Assembly: GCF_008639165.1 (NCBI RefSeq)
Contig: NZ_CP029197.1
Location: forward strand, 3,906,001-3,970,000
Origin: Streptomyces venezuelae ATCC 10712
Lineage (GTDB): Bacteria > Actinomycetota > Actinomycetes > Streptomycetales > Streptomycetaceae
Direction: 5' to 3'
DNA: 64,000 bases
Made by a program: the position numbers and the translations under genes. The notes beneath the pieces were generated by a model. That model was not told the DNA's origin and ran no database searches. It saw only the letters and a list, made by a program, of their open reading frames with translations. Positions 16,069 to 25,125 of this stretch are shown here, in pieces; the stretch's first letter is position 1, and every line of letters begins with the position of its first letter.

Positions 16069-16648
16069 TGAGGCCGTCGAAGGCCAGGTGGGCGACGGTC
16101 TCCGCGAGCTGCTCGCGCTCCGTCGTCGCGTCCGGGTGCGGGCGGTACCACTCCACCAGCGAGTTGATCATGCCGAAGAGGAGCCGGGTCGCGAGCCGGA
16201 TGTCCACATCGGCCCGCAGGTCGCCCTCATCGGCGGCCGCCCTGAGCAGCTCGGCCACCCGGTGGTCGAACTCGCGCCGCCGCTCCATGGCCCACCGCTC
16301 GGTGCCCGTGTTGCCCCGCACCCGCAGCAGCAGCGTCACGTACGGCAGCTCCGCGATGAGGACCTCGACGGTCCGCCGGGTGACGTACTCGACCCGCTCG
16401 ACGGCCCGGCCGCGCCCGGCGCCCGGCTCGTCGAGGATCGCGAAGAGCCCGTCGAGCGCCCGGCTGACCGCCCGCCGCAGCAGCTCCTCCTTGCCGGACA
16501 CGTGGTGGTAGATCGACGACTTGGAGATCCCGGCCGCCTTGGAGAGGTGCTCCATGGACGTGCCGTCGTAGCCGCGCTCGTTGAAGACCCGCACGGCGAC
16601 CGAGAGCAGGGTCTCGGGCGTGTAGGTGTCGCGCTTCACGGTGGTCAT
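16055..16648 (-). CDS. paaR: TetR family regulator (probable PaaR)
   Basis: The product is 197 residues. The N-terminal TetR helix-turn-helix is unmistakable (TPETLLSVAVRVFNERGYDG, TSMEHLSKAAGISKSSIYHH, VSGKEELLRRAV) and is followed by a helical ligand domain of normal length. It is the last gene of the minus-strand unit with the 3-hydroxyacyl-CoA dehydrogenase (ATGA overlap). In Corynebacterium a TetR protein named PaaR represses phenylacetate genes through an ACCGNNCGNNCGGT core. That core occurs at 18365 and 23030 in front of the paaN/dehydrogenase pair and paaA. Assignment to this protein is inference; the expected inducer would be phenylacetyl-CoA. Confidence 0.8.
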   Translation of the reverse strand: MTTVKRDTYTPETLLSVAVRVFNERGYDGTSMEHLSKAAGISKSSIYHHVSGKEELLRRAVSRALDGLFAILDEPGAGRGRAVERVEYVTRRTVEVLIAELPYVTLLLRVRGNTGTERWAMERRREFDHRVAELLRAAADEGDLRADVDIRLATRLLFGMINSLVEWYRPHPDATTEREQLAETVAHLAFDGLRTAR

Positions 16649-18273
16649 CGCGAGTCCTCCGCGTCCTCGGCGTATCCCCGGCGCACGAGACCGAGCGCCG
16701 GCGCGTACCGGCCGCTCGGGTACCGCGCGTGCAGTTCCCCGAGGAGGTCGCACACGCGCTGGTGACCGACCTTTCCGGCCCACTCCAGCGGTCCGGCCGG
16801 GTAGTTCACCCCGAGCCGCATCGCCGTGTCCACGTCCTCTGCGGTCGCGACCCCCCGGTCGACCGTGTCGACCGCGAGGTCGGCCAGCATGGCGACCGTC
16901 CGCGCGACGATCATGCCGGGCACGTCGCCGATCACGGACACCTGCTTGCCGAGCGCCTGGAAGAGCCCCACCGCCTCGGCGAGGACCTCGGGATCGATGT
17001 CCTCGCGGGCCGACAGCACGATCCGGGTCGCGGCGGCGTAGTCGAACGCGAGGTCGAAGTAGACGATGTCCTGCTTGGGGTACTCGAAGGAGGACTCGCC
17101 GTCGGCGAGACAGAGCCTGCCGCCGTTCGGCAGCTCGATGAAGCCGCCGCCCTTCTTGCGCCGGACCGTGATCCCGGCCTCCTCGAAGAGCCCCAGCAGC
17201 GGCGCGGCCGGGCCGAGGTCGCCCCGGACGACGATCCGCTCGGGCGCCTTCGCCGCCGGCGCCGTGTGCGGCTCGGGCCGCTCGGCGCCCTCCGCGTACG
17301 AGAACCAGCCCTGGCCCGTCTTGCGGCCGAGGCGGCCCGACTCCACGAGCCGGCGCTGCGCGAGCGAGGGCGTGAACTTGGGGTCCTGGTAGAAGGACTC
17401 CCAGACGGAGCGGGTGACGGCCTCGTTGACGTCCTGCCCGATGAGGTCGGTCAGCTCGAAGGGGCCCATCCTGAAGCCGCCGCACTCGCGCAGGGCCGCG
17501 TCGATGGTGGCCGGGTCGGCCGCGCCCTCCTCGAAGACCCGCAGCGCCTCGGCGTAGAAGGGGCGGGCGACGCGGTTGACGATGAAGCCGGGGGTGTCGG
17601 CGCAGCGCACCGGCGTCTTGCCCCAGCCCCGCATCGTCTCGTACGCGCGCGTGGCGACGTCCTGCTCGGTGGCGAAGCCGCTGACGACCTCGACGAGCGG
17701 GAGCAGCGGCGCCGGGTTGAAGAAGTGCAGTCCGACGAACCGACCCGGCAGCCGCAGGCCTCCGGCGATGGCGGTGACGGAGAGGGAGGAGGTGTTGGTG
17801 GCGAGGACGGTGTCGTCGCCGACGACCTTCTCCAGGTCGGTGAAGAGCTGCTGCTTGACCGGCAGCAGCTCGACGATCGCCTCGACGACCAGGGCCGCGT
17901 CGGCGAGCTCGGCGAGCTCCCGGGCCGCGTGCAGGCGGCCGACGGCGGCCGTACGGGCGGTGGCGTCCAGGCGGCCCTTCTCGACGAGCCGGTCGAGGCG
18001 GGCGGTGAGCGCGGCCACGGCCTCCTCGGCGCGGCCGGGGGCGCTGTCGTAGAGGCGCACGGGGTGGCCGGCGACCAGCGCGACCTGGGCGATTCCCTGG
18101 CCCATGGTGCCGGTGCCGACGACGGCGACGGTACGGTCCGGCCCGATCGGTCCGGCCGTCCCCCCGGCGGGGGCTTCCACGGCTTCCACGGTCCCGGCTT
18201 CCGCGGCTTCCACGGTCCCGGCTCCTATGGCTTCTGCGGCTTCCACGGCGGCGGCAGGCTCACTGGCGGTCAC
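16645..18273 (-). CDS. paaH: 3-hydroxyacyl-CoA (3-hydroxybutyryl/3-hydroxyadipyl-CoA) dehydrogenase
   Basis: The product is about 542 residues. After a low-complexity Ala/Glu/Val leader comes the NAD-binding motif VAVVGTGTMGQGIAQVAL, the conserved LVVEAIVELLPVKQQLFTDL, NTSSLSVTAIA and GLHFFNPAPLLPLVEVV, and then two 3HCDH C-terminal domains (NRVARPFYAEALRVFEEGAA and a second after residue 400). The double C-terminal layout matches PaaH-type enzymes that oxidise 3-hydroxyadipyl-CoA in phenylacetate catabolism, although a general beta-oxidation role is possible. GTG 18273 has an AGGGGGAG site 7 bases upstream; ATG 18309 lies upstream without one. The TetR gene follows with a 4-base overlap. Confidence 0.85.
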   Translation of the reverse strand: MTASEPAAAVEAAEAIGAGTVEAAEAGTVEAVEAPAGGTAGPIGPDRTVAVVGTGTMGQGIAQVALVAGHPVRLYDSAPGRAEEAVAALTARLDRLVEKGRLDATARTAAVGRLHAARELAELADAALVVEAIVELLPVKQQLFTDLEKVVGDDTVLATNTSSLSVTAIAGGLRLPGRFVGLHFFNPAPLLPLVEVVSGFATEQDVATRAYETMRGWGKTPVRCADTPGFIVNRVARPFYAEALRVFEEGAADPATIDAALRECGGFRMGPFELTDLIGQDVNEAVTRSVWESFYQDPKFTPSLAQRRLVESGRLGRKTGQGWFSYAEGAERPEPHTAPAAKAPERIVVRGDLGPAAPLLGLFEEAGITVRRKKGGGFIELPNGGRLCLADGESSFEYPKQDIVYFDLAFDYAAATRIVLSAREDIDPEVLAEAVGLFQALGKQVSVIGDVPGMIVARTVAMLADLAVDTVDRGVATAEDVDTAMRLGVNYPAGPLEWAGKVGHQRVCDLLGELHARYPSGRYAPALGLVRRGYAEDAEDSR

Positions 18274-18356
18274 GTCGTCGCTCCCCCTGACGGTCACGTT
18301 GGCGCTCATAGGAGTGATCCTCCCCGATGGGTTTTCCACAGGATCGACAGGCCCCC

Positions 18357-18384
18357 TTGTCCCGACCGATCGTTCGGTTACTCT
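18357..18384 (+). promoter_or_regulatory. paaN promoter with PaaR-like operator in the spacer
   Basis: TTGTCC (18357-18362) and TACTCT (18379-18384) are 16 bases apart. The spacer is almost entirely filled by the palindrome ACCGATCGTTCGGT (18365-18378). An operator between the two boxes would block polymerase directly. The same palindrome serves the divergent dehydrogenase-TetR unit. Confidence 0.72.
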
Positions 18385-18433
18385 AACTCCGTACGCGTCT
18401 CCCTGCCCAGCTCGACGAGGAGTTGGTCCATCC

Positions 18434-20131
18434 ATGGCCACCGCTCAGCTGACCACCGACCGTCTGGCCGAGAAGCACCGGTCCACGCTCGACCAGGCGC
18501 TCGACACCATCCGGACCCGTGCCTACTGGTCGCCGTACCCCGAGCACCCGAAGGCCTACGGGGCGGACGGCTCGCTCGACGCGGCGGCCGGTCTCGCCGC
18601 CCACCAGTCCCTGCTGAACACCCGCTTCGAGCTCGACCAGCCCGGCACGGACGGCTGGACCGGCGGCGAGACCTCGCCGTACGGCCCGGCGCTCGGCATC
18701 GAGTACCCGCACGCCGACATCGACGTCCTGCTCCCCGCGATGCGCGCGGGCATGGGCGCCTGGCGCGACGCCGGGGCCGAGACCCGCGCCCTGGTCTGCC
18801 TGGAGATCCTGGCCCGGATCTCCGCACGTACCCACGAATTCGCCCACGCCGTGATGCACACCAGCGGCCAGGCGTTCATGATGGCGTTCCAGGCCGGCGG
18901 CCCGCACGCCCAGGACCGCGGCCTGGAGGCCGTGGCCTACGCGTACGCGGAGCAGACCCGCACCCCCGCCGGGCGGGCCGGCTGGTCCAAGCCGCAGGGC
19001 AAGCGGGACCCGCTGGAGCTGAGCAAGGAGTTCACCCCGGTCGGCCGCGGCATCGCCCTGGTCATCGGCTGCAACACCTTCCCCACCTGGAACGGCTACC
19101 CGGGCCTGTTCGCCTCCCTCGCCACCGGCAACCCGGTCCTGGTCAAGCCGCACCCGCGCGCGGTGCTCCCGCTCGCGCTCACCGTGCGCGTCGCCCGTGA
19201 GGTGCTCGCGGAGGCGGGCTTCGACCCGAACCTGGTCGCGCTGGCCGTCGAGCGGCCGGGCGAGGGCATCGCCAAGACCCTCGCCGTGCGCCCCGAGATC
19301 CGGATCATCGACTACACCGGCTCGACCGCCTTCGGCGACTGGCTGGAGGCCAACGCCCGCCAGGCGCAGGTCTACACGGAGAAGGCCGGGGTCAACACGG
19401 TCGTGGTCGACTCGACCGGCGACTACAAGGGCATGCTGGCCAACCTGGCCTTCTCCCTGTCCCTGTACAGCGGCCAGATGTGCACCACCCCGCAGAACCT
19501 GCTGATCCCGCGCGACGGCATCGGCACCGACCAGGGCCCCAAGTCGTACGACGAGGTCGTCGCCGACCTCGCCACCGCGGTCGGCGGTCTGCTGGGCGAC
19601 GACGCCCGGGCGAACGGACTGCTCGGCGCCCTGGTGAACCCGGACGTGAAGGCACGTCTCGAAGCCGCCGCCGGTCTCGGCGAGGTGGCGCTCGCCTCCC
19701 GCGAGGTGGCCCACCCGGAGTACCCGGACGCCGTGGTGCGCACGCCGGTGATCGTGAAGCTGGACGGCTCGAAGCCGGACGCCGAGGCCGCGTACTTCTC
19801 CGAGTGCTTCGGCCCGGTCTCCTTCGCCGTCTCGGTGGACTCCACCGAGGACGCCCTGGAGCTGCTGCGGCGCACGGTCCGGGAGAAGGGCGCGATGACG
19901 GTCGGGGCGTACACCACGTCGGCGGACGTCGAGCGTGCGGTGGAGGAGGTCTGCCTGGAGGAGTCGGCCCAGCTCTCGCTGAACCTCACGGGCGGGGTCT
20001 ACGTGAATCAGACGGCCGCGTTCTCCGACTTCCACGGCTCGGGCGGCAACCCGGCGGCGAACGCCGCCCTGTGCGACGGCGCCTTCGTCTCCAACCGCTT
20101 CCGGGTGGTGGAGGTCCGCCGCCAGGCCTGA
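18434..20131 (+). CDS. paaN: Phenylacetate degradation protein PaaN (aldehyde dehydrogenase)
   Basis: The product is 565 residues. It contains the PaaN-type aldehyde dehydrogenase domain: GRGIALVIGCNTFPTWNGYP, VLVKPHPRAVLPLALTVRVA, DYTGSTAFGDWLEANARQAQ, YTEKAGVNTVVV with the glutamate region, and the catalytic Cys in LYSGQMCTTPQNLLIP. It should oxidise the semialdehyde made by oxepin-CoA ring opening. Unlike E. coli PaaZ (about 680 residues) there is no room for a C-terminal MaoC hydratase domain, so the ring-cleaving hydratase must be encoded elsewhere. Divergent from the 3-hydroxyacyl-CoA dehydrogenase and followed by a hairpin terminator. Confidence 0.93.
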   Translation: MATAQLTTDRLAEKHRSTLDQALDTIRTRAYWSPYPEHPKAYGADGSLDAAAGLAAHQSLLNTRFELDQPGTDGWTGGETSPYGPALGIEYPHADIDVLLPAMRAGMGAWRDAGAETRALVCLEILARISARTHEFAHAVMHTSGQAFMMAFQAGGPHAQDRGLEAVAYAYAEQTRTPAGRAGWSKPQGKRDPLELSKEFTPVGRGIALVIGCNTFPTWNGYPGLFASLATGNPVLVKPHPRAVLPLALTVRVAREVLAEAGFDPNLVALAVERPGEGIAKTLAVRPEIRIIDYTGSTAFGDWLEANARQAQVYTEKAGVNTVVVDSTGDYKGMLANLAFSLSLYSGQMCTTPQNLLIPRDGIGTDQGPKSYDEVVADLATAVGGLLGDDARANGLLGALVNPDVKARLEAAAGLGEVALASREVAHPEYPDAVVRTPVIVKLDGSKPDAEAAYFSECFGPVSFAVSVDSTEDALELLRRTVREKGAMTVGAYTTSADVERAVEEVCLEESAQLSLNLTGGVYVNQTAAFSDFHGSGGNPAANAALCDGAFVSNRFRVVEVRRQA

Positions 20132-20139
20132 GGCATGGT

Positions 20140-20191
20140 CGTGTGGAGGCTCTTCCCGGGCACCGGGACCGGGACCCGGAGCCTCCACACG
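20140..20191. terminator. Hairpin terminator after paaN
   Basis: CGTGTGGAGGCTC (20140-20152) pairs with GAGCCTCCACACG (20179-20191). The loop is itself GC-rich and can form a second small stem. Confidence 0.82.
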
Positions 20192-20262
20192 GCGCCCCGG
20201 ACGCCTGCCCCGCCCTGCCCTTCCTCGGCCGTCGGTCGCGATCCGGGGGGCCTGAGGCAGCC

Positions 20263-20925
20263 CTAGGGCGTCTCGATCTCCGCGTAGCGCTGCACCCACG
20301 CGTGCATCGCGATGGCGGCGGCCGCCCCCGCGTTGATCGAGCGGGTCGAGCCGAACTGGGCGATCGAGCAGACCATCTCCACATGGGCCCGGGCCTCCTC
20401 GGTGAGCCCGGGGCCCTCCTGCCCGAAGAGCAGCACACAGCGGCGGGGCAGCACGGTCCGCTCCAGCGGCACGGCGCCCGGCAGGTTGTCGATGCCGATG
20501 ACGGGGATGCCCTCGGCCGCCGCCCACGAGGTCAGCGACTCGGTGTCCGGGTGGTGCCGGACGTGCTGGTAGCGGTCGGTGACCATGGCGCCGCGCCGGT
20601 TCCAGCGCCGCCGGCCCACGATGTGGACCTCCTTCGCCAGGAAGGCGTTGGCGGTACGCACCACGGAACCGATGTTGAAGTCGTGGCCCCAGTTCTCCAC
20701 GGCCACGTGGAAGTCATGGCGGCGGGTGTCCAGGTCGGCGACGACCGCCTCGCGCGTCCAGTACCGGTAGCGGTCCACGACATTGCGCCGGTCGCCCCCG
20801 GCAAGCAGCTCGGGGTCGTACCGCTCGCCCTCGGGCCACGGCTCCGGGTGCGGACCGACCCCGATCTCGGTGCCGAAGCCCTCGTCGTACTGGACCGGCT
20901 CGGACTGCTCTTGCGTGGTGCTCAC
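20263..20925 (-). CDS. TrmH/SpoU family RNA 2'-O-methyltransferase
   Basis: The product is 220 residues. SPOUT motifs are visible: motif 1 HDFNIGSVVRTANAF, motif 2 RCVLLFGQEGPGLTEEA and motif 3 GSTRSINAGAAAAIAMHAWV, which form the knotted SAM site. The substrate is a tRNA or rRNA ribose that cannot be named from sequence. GTG 20925 overlaps the stop of the HTTM gene (GTGA), making it the last gene of a three-gene operon with HTTM and DUF5819 proteins. That is an unexpected partnership for an RNA-modifying enzyme. Confidence 0.88.
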   Translation of the reverse strand: MSTTQEQSEPVQYDEGFGTEIGVGPHPEPWPEGERYDPELLAGGDRRNVVDRYRYWTREAVVADLDTRRHDFHVAVENWGHDFNIGSVVRTANAFLAKEVHIVGRRRWNRRGAMVTDRYQHVRHHPDTESLTSWAAAEGIPVIGIDNLPGAVPLERTVLPRRCVLLFGQEGPGLTEEARAHVEMVCSIAQFGSTRSINAGAAAAIAMHAWVQRYAEIETP

Positions 20926-22220
20926 CCGACGAGGGTACGGGGCGCCTCACCCGTACGGCGCTGCCCGGGCAGCGGCCCGGTACCCCGCCTCAGCAGCCGG
21001 TCCCGGCCCCGTACGGCCCGTGCGCCGAGCGCCACCAGGAACGTCGTCGGCAGGAAGACGGCGTCGGCGGAGATCATCGCGAGCGAGAAGACCGGCAGGC
21101 CGAGGAGCACCGCGATCCCGGCGTGCTCCAGCATCATCGCCACGAGCAGGACGTTCTTGACCTTGCGGTGGAAGAGCGTGAAGGGGAAGGCGACCTGCAC
21201 GATCACCGTGCCGTAGGTCAGCAGCATCACCATGACGCCGCTGGCGCCGAGCAGCTCGGAGAGGGCGGGCCAGGGCGTGAAGTAGTCGAGGTGGAGCGGG
21301 TAGAACAGCGCGGTCCCGTCCTGCCAGCGCGAACCCTGGATCTTGTACCAGCCGGCCGTGGCGTAGATCAGGCAGACCTCCGCCATGATCACGACGAGGG
21401 CGGCGTTGTGCGCGAGGTGGGCGAGGGCGTCGAGCAGGGTGCGCGGCTCCCCGGGCGCGTACCGGCAGACCAGCCACCACAGCCCGTTCCCCAGCCACAG
21501 CACCCACAGCAGCACCGGCAGCCACCACGTGCCGGAGGCCTCGCTGAACCAGGTCGTCGCGAGGAGGAAGCCGCCGAGCACGATCCACAGGAGCGGGCCG
21601 GTGCGGTCCTCGCGCGGCGGCTCCCCCGCGCGGGCGGCGCGGGCCTCGCGGGCCGCCCGCCGGGCGTCGAGGGACCACACCTGGGAACAGCGGGTCAGCA
21701 CGAGGTAGAGCGCGGCGAGGTGGAGGACGTTGTCTCCGCCGTCGCCCACGAAGACGGAGCGGTTCTGCAGTGACAGGACCCCGGCCATGAAGATCACGGA
21801 GACGGCCCGGGTGCGCCAGCCCAGCAGGAGCAGCACGGCGGAGAGCGCCGCGAGTCCGTAGACGAGCTCGAACCAGAGTCCGCTGTCCGACCACATGAGG
21901 ACGCTGAAGGACCGGTTGTCGGCGATCAGCCGGCGGGCCATCTCCCAGGACCAGGTGCCGTCGGGGCCGTACAGCTCGTGCCGGAACGGCAGCTCGCGGA
22001 CCAGGAAGACCAGCCAGGTGAGCGAGAAGCCGATGCGGACGACCGCGGTCTGGTACGGGCCGAGGGAGCGGCTCGTGACGGTCTGGACGGCGTGCGCGAG
22101 GCGCCGGTCGAAGGGCTCACGGGCGCGTGCGGGAGCGGGGGCGTAGGCGGGCGCGGGCGTGGGCTCGGGGGCGGGGGCGGCGGCGGGCTCGGGGGCGGGT
22201 TCGGGGTGCGGGGTGCTCAT
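20922..22220 (-). CDS. HTTM domain membrane protein (vitamin K carboxylase/SdpB-like)
   Basis: The product is 432 residues. After a Pro/Ala-rich leader there are several hydrophobic segments, including YQTAVVRIGFSLTWLVFLVR, FELVYGLAALSAVLLLLGWR, SVIFMAGVLSLQNRSVFVGD with GDNVLHLAALYLVL, and LVVIMAEVCLIYATAGWYKI followed by W.DGTA and YPL. These are hallmarks of the HTTM family, which includes gamma-glutamyl carboxylase and the SdpB toxin-maturation protein. A catalytic role cannot be claimed. The ATG overlaps the stop of the upstream DUF5819 gene (ATGA), so the pair is almost certainly one functional unit. Confidence 0.88.
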   Translation of the reverse strand: MSTPHPEPAPEPAAAPAPEPTPAPAYAPAPARAREPFDRRLAHAVQTVTSRSLGPYQTAVVRIGFSLTWLVFLVRELPFRHELYGPDGTWSWEMARRLIADNRSFSVLMWSDSGLWFELVYGLAALSAVLLLLGWRTRAVSVIFMAGVLSLQNRSVFVGDGGDNVLHLAALYLVLTRCSQVWSLDARRAAREARAARAGEPPREDRTGPLLWIVLGGFLLATTWFSEASGTWWLPVLLWVLWLGNGLWWLVCRYAPGEPRTLLDALAHLAHNAALVVIMAEVCLIYATAGWYKIQGSRWQDGTALFYPLHLDYFTPWPALSELLGASGVMVMLLTYGTVIVQVAFPFTLFHRKVKNVLLVAMMLEHAGIAVLLGLPVFSLAMISADAVFLPTTFLVALGARAVRGRDRLLRRGTGPLPGQRRTGEAPRTLVG

Positions 22221-22945
22221 CGGCCGGCCTCCGTGTGGCTCCGGTCGGCCCCGGCGGGCCGGTCCGCGGCGGTGACCGTCCACCACGGGAAGTCCCGGTA
22301 GGAGGGGGCGGTGTCGGTCTTCTCGGAGCTCCAGCCGGGGGCCGGGACGGGCCGGGTGACGGTACGGAGCTGGACGCGCCGCACGTCACCGGGCAGGGCG
22401 TCGAGGCGGAGCACCGCGATGCGGCGCATGTACTCCTCCGAGAGGCGGCCGCGCATCCCGCTGGGGGCGTGGTCGTCGGAGTGCGAGTTGAGGTAGAAGT
22501 CCACGGCCCGGCGGAGCTCGTTCTGCTGGGCGTGGCTCGGCATCGGGTTGTGGCGGATCGCCTCGATGTCCTGGGCGGTGAGGTCGATCCAGCCGCTGGT
22601 GCGGCCGCCGCCGTCGTCGGTGCGGAGCTCGGCGCGGGCCTCGACGGAGACGTTCTGCTGGAGCGGGTTGGGCGCGAAGAGCTTCCAGTTCTGTTCGAAC
22701 TCGGGGTAGACCCAGTCGTCGACGGCCTGGCCGTGCCGCTTGGTCAGCGTGTTCGACGGCGCCACGTGCAGGAACACCATCGCCAGATGGACGCAGGCGA
22801 AGACCCCGGCGACCGCGAGCGCCACGGCGAGGACGACCTGGTAGGGCATGGAGAGCGCCATGATCCCGCCGACGGCGTGGTTCTCCGGGGGCGTCGGGCG
22901 GTGTTCGTCCATGTCAGCCGGGTCCTTGTCGACGTGTGCGTCCAT
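22217..22945 (-). CDS. DUF5819 family membrane-anchored protein
   Basis: The product is 242 residues. One N-terminal membrane helix (VVLAVALAVAGVFACVHLAM) is followed by an extracytoplasmic domain beginning FLHVAPSNTLTKRHGQAVDD and containing FEQNWKLFAPNPLQQNVSVE. The NW.LFAPNP signature and the constant pairing with an HTTM protein define the DUF5819 group. It recalls SdpA, the partner of SdpB, but that link is inference. Start is uncertain: ATG 22945 is used; an internal ATG eleven codons later (MDEHRP) has a better-spaced AAGGA. First gene of the DUF5819-HTTM-methyltransferase operon, divergent from paaA. Confidence 0.8.
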   Translation of the reverse strand: MDAHVDKDPADMDEHRPTPPENHAVGGIMALSMPYQVVLAVALAVAGVFACVHLAMVFLHVAPSNTLTKRHGQAVDDWVYPEFEQNWKLFAPNPLQQNVSVEARAELRTDDGGGRTSGWIDLTAQDIEAIRHNPMPSHAQQNELRRAVDFYLNSHSDDHAPSGMRGRLSEEYMRRIAVLRLDALPGDVRRVQLRTVTRPVPAPGWSSEKTDTAPSYRDFPWWTVTAADRPAGADRSHTEAGR

Positions 22946-22987
22946 CCCGCCCCGATCCCGATCGGCCCACCCCGGTTATCCACAGGG

Positions 22988-23043
22988 TTGACACCATACG
23001 GGCCGTCGACTCACCATTGAAGTCATTCAACCGAACGATCGGT
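22988..23043 (+). promoter_or_regulatory. paaA promoter region with PaaR-like operator
   Basis: TTGACA (22988-22993) is a good -35 box; a weak CACCAT (23012-23017) lies 18 bases on. The palindrome ACCGAACGATCGGT (23030-23043) is the exact reverse complement of the 18365 site and sits just before the paaA ribosome site, where a bound repressor would block early transcription. A single TTATCCACA DnaA-type box (22976-22984) abuts it. Confidence 0.7.
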
Positions 23044-23057
23044 CGGTAGGGGGTCCG

Positions 23058-24076
<1,019 letters not shown>

Positions 24077-24080
<4 letters not shown>

Positions 24081-24364
24081 CGAGCGACGGTTGGCCCCTG
24101 TGGGAGGTGTTCGTGCGCTCCCGCCGCGGACTGTCCCACACCCACGCGGGCAGTCTCCACGCGCCCGACGCGGAGATGGCTCTGCGCAACGCCCGTGACC
24201 TGTACACCCGCAGGAGCGAGGGCGTGTCGATCTGGGTCGTCCCGTCCACCGAGATCACCGCCTCCTCGCCGGACGAGAAGGACCCCTTCTTCGAGCCCGC
24301 CGCGGACAAGCCCTACCGCCACCCGACGTTCTACGAGATCCCGGAGGGGGTGAAGCACCTGTGA
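24077..24364 (+). CDS. paaB: 1,2-phenylacetyl-CoA epoxidase subunit PaaB
   Basis: The product is 95 residues, normal family length. It shows the PaaB pattern: [50 protein letters not shown] and the C-terminal [16 protein letters not shown]. PaaB bridges PaaAC heterodimers and is needed for activity. Start and stop overlap the neighbours by four bases each. Confidence 0.96.
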
Positions 24365-25125
24365 GCACCCCCGACACCCGCAGCGCCCCCGGCACCGCCG
24401 GCGCGCGGGAGGGCGCCGTGATCACCGGCGCGGCCCTCGCCCTCGGTGACGACGCCCTCGTCCTCTCCCACCGCCTGGGGGAGTGGGCGGGCTCCGCCCC
24501 CGTCCTGGAGGAGGAGGTCGCCCTGGCCAACATCGCCCTCGACCTCCTCGGCCAGGCCCGCGTCCTGCTCTCGATGGTCGGCGACGAGGACGAGCTGGCG
24601 TACCTGCGCGAGGAGCGTTCCTTCCGGAACGTCCAGCTGGTCGAGCAGCCGAACGGCGACTTCGCCCACACCATCGCCCGCCAGCTCTACTTCTCCACCT
24701 ACCAGCGCCTGCTGTACGGACAGCTGGCCGCCGGGGACGGCCCCTTCGCCGGCCTCGCGGCCAAGGCGGTCAAGGAGGTCGCGTACCACCAGGACCACGC
24801 CGAGCAGTGGACCCTGCGGCTCGGTGACGGCACCGCCGAGAGCCACGAGCGGATGCGCCGCGCCTGCGAGTCCCTGTGGCGGTACACGGGCGAGCTGTTC
24901 CAGCCCGTCGAGGGCCTCGACGTCGACCACGCCGCGCTGGAGAGCGCCTGGCTGGCCTCCGTGACGGACGTGCTCGGCCGGGCCACGCTCGGCGTGCCGG
25001 AGGGGCCGCGCACCGGCGCCTGGGCCGCGGGAGCCGGCCGGCAGGGACTGCACACCGAGTCCTTCGGACGGATGATCGCCGAGATGCAGCACCTGCACCG
25101 CAGCCACCCGGGGGCGGCATGGTGA
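24361..25125 (+). CDS. paaC: 1,2-phenylacetyl-CoA epoxidase subunit PaaC
   Basis: The product is 254 residues, with a GTG start inside the paaB stop. The ferritin-like fold has ALGDDALVLSHRLGEWAGSA, PVLEEEVALANIALDLLGQA, DELAYLREERSFRNVQLVEQ and AVKEVAYHQDHAEQWTLRLG. It forms the heterodimer with PaaA and does not itself hold a full di-iron site in the family. The final residues overlap the candidate starts of paaD. Confidence 0.96.
   Translation: MSTPDTRSAPGTAGAREGAVITGAALALGDDALVLSHRLGEWAGSAPVLEEEVALANIALDLLGQARVLLSMVGDEDELAYLREERSFRNVQLVEQPNGDFAHTIARQLYFSTYQRLLYGQLAAGDGPFAGLAAKAVKEVAYHQDHAEQWTLRLGDGTAESHERMRRACESLWRYTGELFQPVEGLDVDHAALESAWLASVTDVLGRATLGVPEGPRTGAWAAGAGRQGLHTESFGRMIAEMQHLHRSHPGAAW

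Noticed and set aside
18383..20527. 714-codon minus-strand frame over paaN
   Set aside because: Shadow of a gene with well-conserved protein motifs in the plus frame.
20696..20709. Other CACGTG cores considered as parS (for example 20696, 39899)
   Set aside because: Flanks match the parS consensus too poorly (about 9-10 of 14).
22976..22984. Single DnaA-type box upstream of paaA
   Set aside because: Perfect TTATCCACA, but isolated; a nine-base match alone is weak evidence of a replication role, so it is only noted with the promoter.
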